DNA from: Gemmatimonadota bacterium
Lineage (GTDB): Bacteria; Gemmatimonadota; Gemmatimonadetes; Longimicrobiales; Gaopeijiaceae
Reading direction: 5' to 3'
Length of the DNA stretch: 64,000 nt
Assembly: GCA_003248075.1 (NCBI GenBank)
Contig: QJYK01000129.1
Location: forward strand, 17,179 to 81,178
Each line of letters begins with the position of its first letter. Positions within the stretch are counted from its first letter, which is position 1. Positions 8,039 through 14,681 of the stretch are shown here, piece after piece. The notes beneath the pieces are model-generated. The model was given only the letters and a program-made list of their open reading frames with translations. It was not told the origin of the DNA and made no database searches. Position numbers and translations under genes: made by a program.

Positions 8039-8695
8039 ATGACTGAGACGGGGAAGAGAGGTCCGTCGCCGATGGGCGCGCTCGCGATGCTCTGGTTCGC
8101 CGTCGCGCTGGTGACGGGCTTCATGAGCCCGACCCGGGCCGCTTCGGAGGCGGCACGCATCCTCTACCTGATGGTCCCGATCGGTTGGGTTTCGGTCCTC
8201 GGCCTGGTAGCAGTCTTCCTGTGTTCGGCGGCCTACCTCGGGACCGGAACGGGGACCTGGGACCACGTGGCTCACGCCGCCGCGGAGGTCGCGCTTCTGT
8301 TCGCCATCATTGCGGGGATCCAGAACCTGCTGCTGGAATGGGCCACCTCGGGCGGCTGGGCCGGGCTTGAGGTCCGGGCGGTGAGCTACCTTGTCTTCGC
8401 GCTCGCGGCTCTGTCATACCTCGTCGCTCGTGGCGTGACCAGGGAGCGGAGGAGGGCCCAGCGACTCGCGGCCACGTTCGGCTGCGGAGGCTTCCTCGTG
8501 GCCGGGGTCGTATTGGCCTGGTACGGCGGACTTCGCAGCCTCCGGCCAAGGGGAGAGACGGCCGCCCTCGAAGAGGTGCCTGCCCTGTCGGTTCTATGGC
8601 TGTGTGCGCTGGCCGTCGTGGCCGTCTTCGTCTGGCTGCTGGGAGAGAGGGTCAATTCCCTCGAGCGAGCCGACGGGGCGAGGCATGTCCGCTGA
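8039..8695 (+). CDS. CcmC/CcsA-like heme-handling membrane protein, diverged
   Basis: This is a 218-residue protein with about six membrane helices. The segment LMVPIGWVSVLGLVAVFLCS followed by DHVAHAAAEVALLFAIIAG matches the CcmC pattern of a VP helix, then the helix before the heme-binding loop. In true CcmC/CcsA proteins that loop carries the WGxxWxWDxR signature. Here it reads EWATSGGWAGLEVRAVSYL, which keeps some W and R positions but lacks the full motif. It overlaps the CcmD-like gene by 11 bases. It may handle heme for the cytochromes of this locus, or have lost heme binding; the call rests on topology, the partial motif and the CcmD-like neighbour. Confidence 0.7.
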   Translation: MTETGKRGPSPMGALAMLWFAVALVTGFMSPTRAASEAARILYLMVPIGWVSVLGLVAVFLCSAAYLGTGTGTWDHVAHAAAEVALLFAIIAGIQNLLLEWATSGGWAGLEVRAVSYLVFALAALSYLVARGVTRERRRAQRLAATFGCGGFLVAGVVLAWYGGLRSLRPRGETAALEEVPALSVLWLCALAVVAVFVWLLGERVNSLERADGARHVR

Positions 8696-8801
8696 CCCCA
8701 CGCCGTGGGTGTTGGCGGCGTACGCGGTGGCGCTCCTGGGCGTGCTGGCCTACATCACGATCCTCCGCGGGCGACCCCGCGATCGCGAGCCTCCTCGATG
8801 A
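8685..8801 (+). CDS. CcmD-like single-helix protein (38 aa)
   Basis: This tiny gene begins at ATG 8685, within the end of the CcmC-like gene. Its product has one membrane helix (WVLAAYAVALLGVLAYITIL) followed by a basic tail (RGRPRDREPPR). That is the size and layout of CcmD, the small partner of CcmC in heme delivery (W-x-x-Y-x helix, then Arg-rich end). The position right after a CcmC-like gene supports the call. Confidence 0.65.
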   Translation: MSADPTPWVLAAYAVALLGVLAYITILRGRPRDREPPR

Positions 8802-8856
8802 TGCTCCGGGGCGCACTCGGGGGTAGCTTGACGGATCGAGGAACCGGACCCGCATC

Positions 8857-11145
8857 GTGAATCTCAACAAGATCGTCCCCCGACTCCGCATTCGGTGGAA
8901 ACTCGCCATCGCCTTCGTGGCGCTGGCGGGGATCCCCCTGCTCATCGTCGGAGCCGTGGGTACCTCTTCCGCTTTGTCGGAGTTGAGGCGTAACGCAAGG
9001 GGGGAGCTGCAGCAAGACCTCGACCTGGCGGCCTCCCGCTCGGGCCGGTCGCTCGCCGAGGTGGGTGCGCACGTCTCCTTCCTCGAGCAGGTGGGGCTTG
9101 CACGACTGGCATCGGTGGAGGGGCCCGCGAGGGAGCGGCTTCTGGGTCTGGCGGGCACGTACCTCGACAGCGATTCGTCCGCGCTTCTCCGGGTCAAGGT
9201 TCTTGACGCGGACGGCTTCGTGACGGCGGTCGCGGAGCGGGCACGCGGGGGCTCCCTCGGGAGCCGAGAGGGCGAGGGCCCGGCGCTCCTCTACCTGTGG
9301 ACGGCCGAGCGGCTCGCTCCCGGAGAGGCGGCCTTTCTCCCGGTCGATCTCTCCAGGAGCGACCGTGGGGACTCGGTGCATGTCGTTCCCGCACTCGCAG
9401 TGGTGCGCCCGTTCTGGGAAGGAGGCAGGCTCGAAGGGGTTCTGGTCGGCGAGGCGGATGCGGCCGAGCTCTTCCGAGGGCTCGACGAGGGGCGTCCCGG
9501 CCTCGACGGCGTGACGGGGCTGGTGAACGAGTCGGGCGACTTCCTCTACCATTCCCGTCTCAAGTCCGACTGGAGGAGCCTGCTGAACACCGAGGCGGTG
9601 AACCTCGAGCGCGAGTTCACGCCAGACGTTGCGCGCAAGATCCTCGCAGGCGCGCGGTCCCTGGAGGCTCCTGGAGGGGTGGAGGTCGCAGCCAGACCCC
9701 TGTCGATACCCGGCCAGACGAGCATGCGGCTGATCCTCTACCGAACCGTACCTCTGCGCGTCCTTTACACAAGGGTGGCGGGGTTCCTGGGGGTGCTCTC
9801 CCTCATCGGCGTGCTTCTCGTCGTCACGGTCGCAGGCCTGTCGATGGTGGCAGCGGCCCAGATCACGCAGCCGGTGCTGCGGATCCAGAGGGCGGCGCAC
9901 CGCATCGCGTCGGGCGGAAGCCCGGAGCCCGTGTTGGTGGAGACCAACGATGAACTGGAGGAGCTCGCCGACGACTTCAACCGCATGGCCGTCGCGCTCC
10001 AGAGGCACCGCACCGACCTCGAGACGTTGGTGAAGGAGAGGACGCAGGCACTCGAGCGAACTCGGCACGAGCTGGAGCAGTTCGTAGCGGCCTCCGCGGA
10101 CGCGATCGTTGGGCTCGACGCGCATGGTCGCGTCCTTCTCTGGAACCGGGGCGCGCAGACCCTGTTCGGCTACACGGAGCAGGAGGTGGTCGGTCAGCCG
10201 CTCGAGCGCATGATCGGTCCTCCCGAGGCCCCCAACCCGGCAGAGGCGGCGTTCATCCGGTGCGCGATCGAAGCGACCGGCTCGGTGGTGAACTATCGGA
10301 CCCGCCGCAGGGCGAAGGACGGGACAGACATTCCACTCACGCTCACCAAGACTGCCCTTCGCGACACCGAAGGCCAGGTGTATGGGTATTCGGTGATCCT
10401 CCGCGACGACCGCGCCCGGGAGCTTGCGGAGGAGCAGATGCGGCGCTCGGAGCGCCTGTCCGCGATCAGCGTCATGGCCGCCGGTCTCGCGCACGAGCTC
10501 AACAACCCGCTTTCGGTGGTCGGAAACCGGCTCGAGCTCATGCAGCGGGAGACCATGGTGAGGAACGGAGACCCCCGGCTGCTCAAGGACCTCGATGTCG
10601 TCCGCAAGCATGTCGACCGCATCGGCGCGATCACGGGCGATCTACTCAGCTTCGCCCGCAACGACTCCGACACCATGGGCGACGTCGACCTACACACGGT
10701 GGTCGACCGGACCGTCCGCCTTCTGCAACGGGTCTTCGTGGCCTCGAACATCGGACTGGTCGTCGAGGAGGAGCCGTCTCTTCCTGCGGCCTTCGGCAAC
10801 GAGAACATCGTCGAGACGATCCTCGTGAACCTGTTGCTCAATGCCAGGCAGGCGACGCCGGCTGGAGGGCGGGTCGAGCTCCATACCCGATCCGTGAGCG
10901 GCTCGCTTCTGGAGATCGAGGTTAGGGACACGGGACCCGGCGTCCCTGCGGAGTTGAGGCGCAGGATCTTCGAGCCGTTCTTCACCACGAAGTCCGAGGC
11001 CGGTGGCACCGGTCTCGGTCTCGCCGTCTGCCGCGCGCTGGCTGACCGCCTCGGCGGAAACCTGGAGGTCACCGACTGGGAGGGAGGCGGGGCCAGGTTC
11101 GTCCTCGGCCTGGCCCGGGATGCCCAAGCGAGGATCAGGGCGTGA
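8857..11145 (+). CDS. Membrane sensor histidine kinase (extracytoplasmic sensor-HAMP-PAS-HisKA-HATPase)
   Basis: This is a 762-residue kinase. A membrane helix at about 12-35 is followed by a periplasmic sensor region to about 300 (Cache-like by size), a second helix near 305-330 (VAGFLGVLSLIGVLLVVTVA), then HAMP (QPVLRIQRAAHRIASG) and a coiled linker. A PAS domain follows near 410-525 (VAASADAIVGLDAHGRVLLW). The phospho-acceptor H546 lies in GLAHELNNPLSVVGNRLELM. The ATPase carries the N box (NLLLNARQATP), DTGPGVP and GGTGLGLAV. The start is GTG 8857. Its TGA overlaps the GTG of the regulator gene, so the two form a coupled two-component pair. The signal is unknown; a periplasmic redox or ligand cue fits the location. 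Confidence 0.93.
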   Translation: MNLNKIVPRLRIRWKLAIAFVALAGIPLLIVGAVGTSSALSELRRNARGELQQDLDLAASRSGRSLAEVGAHVSFLEQVGLARLASVEGPARERLLGLAGTYLDSDSSALLRVKVLDADGFVTAVAERARGGSLGSREGEGPALLYLWTAERLAPGEAAFLPVDLSRSDRGDSVHVVPALAVVRPFWEGGRLEGVLVGEADAAELFRGLDEGRPGLDGVTGLVNESGDFLYHSRLKSDWRSLLNTEAVNLEREFTPDVARKILAGARSLEAPGGVEVAARPLSIPGQTSMRLILYRTVPLRVLYTRVAGFLGVLSLIGVLLVVTVAGLSMVAAAQITQPVLRIQRAAHRIASGGSPEPVLVETNDELEELADDFNRMAVALQRHRTDLETLVKERTQALERTRHELEQFVAASADAIVGLDAHGRVLLWNRGAQTLFGYTEQEVVGQPLERMIGPPEAPNPAEAAFIRCAIEATGSVVNYRTRRRAKDGTDIPLTLTKTALRDTEGQVYGYSVILRDDRARELAEEQMRRSERLSAISVMAAGLAHELNNPLSVVGNRLELMQRETMVRNGDPRLLKDLDVVRKHVDRIGAITGDLLSFARNDSDTMGDVDLHTVVDRTVRLLQRVFVASNIGLVVEEEPSLPAAFGNENIVETILVNLLLNARQATPAGGRVELHTRSVSGSLLEIEVRDTGPGVPAELRRRIFEPFFTTKSEAGGTGLGLAVCRALADRLGGNLEVTDWEGGGARFVLGLARDAQARIRA

Positions 11146-12536
11146 ACAAGAAAGCCAAGATCCTCATCATCGACGATGAGGCGGAGATACTGGACAACCT
11201 GGACCGACTCCTGAGCAGCGAGGGCTACCGGTGCACGACGCTCCAGGAGCCCGTCCGCTTCCGCGAGGTGCGCGCGGACGTCAGGCCGGATGTCCTGATC
11301 ACGGACCTGCGTATGCCCGGCGCGGACGGGATGACGATCCTCGCGGCGGCCCGCGCCGATGACCCTGCGCTCCCCGTCATCCTCATCACGGGGTTCGCGA
11401 CGATCTCGTCCGCCGTGGAGGCGGTGCAGGAAGGCGGCTTCGACTACCTGTCGAAGCCGTTCACGGCCGAGCAGCTCTTCGTGGCCGTCGATCGGGCCGC
11501 CCGGCACCGGAGTCTGTTGGTGGAGAACCAAACACTCCGTGAGCGCGTGGAGCGGCAGCCGGGCGGCGCGGATATCATCGGTAGCAGCCCCGCGTTCGCT
11601 CGGGTCCTCGACCAGGTGCGTCGCGTGGCCCCGACGGACGCCAACGTCCTGGTCACTGGGGAAAGCGGCACGGGCAAGGAGGTCGTGGCCCGCCTTGTCC
11701 ACGAACGGAGCCGCCGGTCCGGCGGACCGTTCATGCCCATCGACTGCGCCTCGATGCCCGAGGGGCTCATGGAGAGCGAGCTGTTCGGGCATCAGAAGGG
11801 CGCCTTCACGGGAGCGGTCGCTCGACGTACGGGACTGCTGAAGGAGGCTCACGGAGGCACCGTGTTCCTGGACGAGATCGGTGACATGACGGTGGCGCTC
11901 CAGGTCAAGCTCCTCCGCACGCTGGAGCAGCGCCGGGTCAGGCCTCTGGGGGGATCGGACTTCGTGGACGTGGACGTCCGGGTCGTCGCCGCCACCAATG
12001 CGGACCTGGAGGGGGCGGTCGCCGCCGGTCGGTTCCGCGAGGACCTCTACTATCGGCTCAACGTGGTGCACCTGCGGCTCCCGAGCCTGAGGGAGCGCAC
12101 CGACGACCTGCCCCTCCTGGCCGGGCACTTCCTCAAGGAGGCCGCCCGCGCCGCGGGACGCGACTCGCCGGTGATCTCCCCCGAGGCGTGGGACGCCCTG
12201 CAGCGGTTCGCCTGGCCGGGCAACATCCGCCAGCTGCGGAACGTCATGCACCGCATGGTGGCGCTCGACGACGACGGTCGCGTGACCGCCGCGGATCTGC
12301 CCCAGGAGATCGCCTACGGGACGACGCTGGTCAGGGCCAACGGCGAGACGTCCGGACCGATGCCGTTGGACTACCAGCTCGCCAAGGAGCTGGCCAACCA
12401 GGAGTTCATGGAAAGGTATCTGGATCTGCTGCTCGACTCCCACGAGGGCAACGTGTCCCAGGCGGCGAGAAGCGCGGGTGTGAGTCGGCGCACCCTCCAC
12501 CGTTGGCTGGCCGAGTTCCGGAGGGGGGGGCAATGA
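11142..12536 (+). CDS. NtrC-family sigma54-dependent response regulator
   Basis: This is a 464-residue regulator. The receiver domain has the acidic pair IIDDEAE, phospho-acceptor D55 (LITDLRMPG), T in LITGF and K in YLSKPF. The AAA+ domain has Walker A GESGTGKE at about 172-179, the sigma54-contacting GAFTGA loop at 220-225, Walker B VFLDEIGDM and arginine fingers (RFREDLYYRLN). The C-terminal Fis-type helix-turn-helix is GNVSQAARSAGVSRRTLHRW. GTG 11142 overlaps the kinase stop, and ATGA at 12533 couples it to the cupredoxin gene. An intact GAFTGA means it should activate sigma54 promoters, and candidates lie at 3647, 7642, 7918, 17011 and 18445. It is the only such activator in the window. 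Confidence 0.95.
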   Translation: MNKKAKILIIDDEAEILDNLDRLLSSEGYRCTTLQEPVRFREVRADVRPDVLITDLRMPGADGMTILAAARADDPALPVILITGFATISSAVEAVQEGGFDYLSKPFTAEQLFVAVDRAARHRSLLVENQTLRERVERQPGGADIIGSSPAFARVLDQVRRVAPTDANVLVTGESGTGKEVVARLVHERSRRSGGPFMPIDCASMPEGLMESELFGHQKGAFTGAVARRTGLLKEAHGGTVFLDEIGDMTVALQVKLLRTLEQRRVRPLGGSDFVDVDVRVVAATNADLEGAVAAGRFREDLYYRLNVVHLRLPSLRERTDDLPLLAGHFLKEAARAAGRDSPVISPEAWDALQRFAWPGNIRQLRNVMHRMVALDDDGRVTAADLPQEIAYGTTLVRANGETSGPMPLDYQLAKELANQEFMERYLDLLLDSHEGNVSQAARSAGVSRRTLHRWLAEFRRGGQ

Positions 12537-13171
12537 CGCGACGGGGTGTGCGAGTCGCCCCGCTGGTGGCGACCCTCCTGGCCGTACAGACGGAGCTCGG
12601 CGCGCAGACCGGCATCGTCTCGGGTAGGGTGGGCAACGGCGGCACGCCGCTACCGAGGGCCGCGGTATACCTGGAGCCGCTGGATCAGGAGATCCCGATC
12701 CAGCCCATGGGGGGAGAGATCGACCAGTCGCATCTGCGCTTCCGGCCCAGCGTTCTGGTGGTGACCCCCGGAACGCCCGTCCGATTCCTGAACAGCGACC
12801 CGCTCATGCACAACGTGTTCGGACCGGGGATCCGGGGGGGCGACGTGTTCGATCTGGGTACGTACCCGATGGGGGCGCTCGCCACCTGGACCTTCCAGAA
12901 GGAAGGGGTGCACGTGGTGCTGTGCCACATCCACCCGGAGATGGTCGCCTACGTCGTCGTGACCCGTGCGCCGTTCGGCACCGTGACCGGAAGTGACGGG
13001 ACCTTCACCCTGGAAGCGGTCCCGCCGGGACGGTACCGCCTCTCCATCTGGCATCCGCGCCGGAGCAGGGACACGATGACGATAGAGGTCACGGTGCCGG
13101 AAGGGGGGCTGAGCGGACTGTTCCTCGTGCTGGAGGACGGCGGCGTGCGGCAGCGGGGGAGGGACTCGTGA
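12533..13171 (+). CDS. Secreted cupredoxin with carboxypeptidase-regulatory-like domain
   Basis: This is a 212-residue periplasmic protein with a signal peptide (LVATLLAVQTELGAQ). A cupredoxin domain carries a full type-1 copper ligand set: H93 (LMHNVF) and C131-x2-H134-x2-M137 (CHIHPEM). The C-terminal ~60 residues (GTVTGSDGTFTLEAVPPGRY) are a carboxypeptidase-regulatory/transthyretin-like beta sandwich. ATG 12533 overlaps the regulator TGA, and its own TGA overlaps the GTG of the heme-porin gene. Small copper proteins of this type pass single electrons in the periplasm. Placement directly before a Cyc2-like protein makes it a candidate periplasmic acceptor for that protein; this is inference. 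Confidence 0.85.
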   Translation: MTRRGVRVAPLVATLLAVQTELGAQTGIVSGRVGNGGTPLPRAAVYLEPLDQEIPIQPMGGEIDQSHLRFRPSVLVVTPGTPVRFLNSDPLMHNVFGPGIRGGDVFDLGTYPMGALATWTFQKEGVHVVLCHIHPEMVAYVVVTRAPFGTVTGSDGTFTLEAVPPGRYRLSIWHPRRSRDTMTIEVTVPEGGLSGLFLVLEDGGVRQRGRDS

Positions 13172-14604
13172 GGGGGGGGCGCCGGAGGGCGGTCACGGCG
13201 GTGGCGATTTGGGCTGTCGCGACGGGTGCGGCGACCCCGAGCGCGCTTCGGGCGGCTCGGCCCGGGGGCGCCGGCGTCGATGAGCATATCGGCACGCCCA
13301 TTCCCGCGTTCGCGCGCATGTACGGGACGGCGTGCTCCACCTGCCACACCGCGGCGCCCAAGCTCAATGTTCTCGGTGAGGCGTTTCGGCTGAACGGGTA
13401 CGAGATGCCGGACACGCGGCTCCTGGAGCGCGCGGACCAGCCGGTGCCTCTCGGCGCCGAGCCGTGGAAGGACGCATGGCCCCGGTCCATCTGGCCCGGT
13501 GAGCTCCCCGGGGCCATCCCGATGGCACTCCGCGTGCAGAGCGACGTGCTCCTGACCCGGGATGAGCGTGCGCCCTCTTCGGTGACGTACCGGTTTCCCC
13601 ACGAGATCTATCTCCTCGCCGGGGGACCGTTGGGTGGGGGCGTCTCCACCTTCCTCGAGGTCGAGTGGAGCGAGGCCTCGGGGATCGAAGTCCAACAGGC
13701 CAAGATCGGCTTCCGGGATCTCGTACCGGAGCTCCCCCAGGAGGCTCTGGGCCTGAACCTGGGGCTCCTCAACCCCTTCCTGTTGACCTTCACGGACCGC
13801 CAGATCGACCGGGCTGGCCGGCAGAAGCTCGCCTGGCAGGACTTCGGGCTCGATCAGGTGGCGGTCCAGCCTGCCGGTGGGGGAGACCCTCTGCGAAGCG
13901 ACAACGAGACGGTCCTGGGCACGGGGGTCGCCGCCGTGGAGCTCCAGGGGCTCGTCGGGGGGCGATTCCACTGGGGAGCGGGGCTCGCCCAGGGGGTCGG
14001 TTCCGGCGTCGTGGACCGGAATGGGCACAAGGACCCCTACTACCGCGTGCGGGTCAAGCTCGGCGGCCTTGACTACCGTGGCCGGTACGACAGGGATGGG
14101 GGGCCGGTTCCCGGCGCCGGGGGTCAACTCCTCGACCGGTCGGTCACTCTCGAGCACTTCGGCTACTTCGGAAACGAGTCGACGCCGGACGCCCCGACAG
14201 GCGGGCACCGCGCGCTGGGCTGGGCGGCACGAGTCCTGGAGGGACGGCTGGACGCGGGGGTGGGGCACGTGCGGCGGAGCTATCGGAGACCGTTCGGAAC
14301 GGCCGCGGGCTCGCTCGATGTCCGCGCCTGGTTCGCGAAGGCCGAGTACCAGCTCTTTCCCTGGCTCATCGGTAGCCTGAAGTACGACAGGCTCCGCATC
14401 GACGAGGGAGCGGGGGCGCTCCCGGTCGGCCACGCACTGGCGCCTGCCGACCGGGACCTCGTGCTCCCAGGGGTGGTGATGCTCGTGCGGCAGAACGTCC
14501 GGCTCGTCGTGGAGGGGGAGTTGCTCCGCGCCGCCGACCGGGCGGTCGAACCGGGTGTGAGGCGGCCGCACGCACTCTGGCTGCGGCTGGACCTGACGTT
14601 CTGA
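13168..14604 (+). CDS. Cyc2-like outer-membrane monoheme cytochrome-porin fusion
   Basis: The 478-residue product begins with a signal peptide, then a single-heme segment PIPAFARMYGTACSTCHTAAP (CXXCH at 56-60) followed by LNxLGExFRLNGY. The rest (about residues 110-478) is rich in alternating beta-strand segments and ends in LRLDLTF, with the terminal Phe typical of outer-membrane barrels. One N-terminal heme (IPAFAR...CxxCH) joined to a barrel of about 370 residues is the architecture of Cyc2, which moves electrons from extracellular Fe(II) across the outer membrane. Related heme-barrel proteins of unknown substrate share the motif, so iron oxidation is not proven. GTG 13168 overlaps the cupredoxin stop. 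Confidence 0.75.
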   Translation: MRGGRRRAVTAVAIWAVATGAATPSALRAARPGGAGVDEHIGTPIPAFARMYGTACSTCHTAAPKLNVLGEAFRLNGYEMPDTRLLERADQPVPLGAEPWKDAWPRSIWPGELPGAIPMALRVQSDVLLTRDERAPSSVTYRFPHEIYLLAGGPLGGGVSTFLEVEWSEASGIEVQQAKIGFRDLVPELPQEALGLNLGLLNPFLLTFTDRQIDRAGRQKLAWQDFGLDQVAVQPAGGGDPLRSDNETVLGTGVAAVELQGLVGGRFHWGAGLAQGVGSGVVDRNGHKDPYYRVRVKLGGLDYRGRYDRDGGPVPGAGGQLLDRSVTLEHFGYFGNESTPDAPTGGHRALGWAARVLEGRLDAGVGHVRRSYRRPFGTAAGSLDVRAWFAKAEYQLFPWLIGSLKYDRLRIDEGAGALPVGHALAPADRDLVLPGVVMLVRQNVRLVVEGELLRAADRAVEPGVRRPHALWLRLDLTF

Positions 14605-14681
14605 CCCGTCGCGCAGTAGTCGCCACGGTCGCCGTCGCTCTGGCTGCTGCGGCGATCGCCAGGACGACGTCGATATCGAGC

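Noticed and set aside
8755..10611. A 618-codon minus-strand frame opposite the histidine kinase
   Set aside because: The plus strand encodes all kinase motifs; the opposite frame is Arg/His-rich and has no domain.
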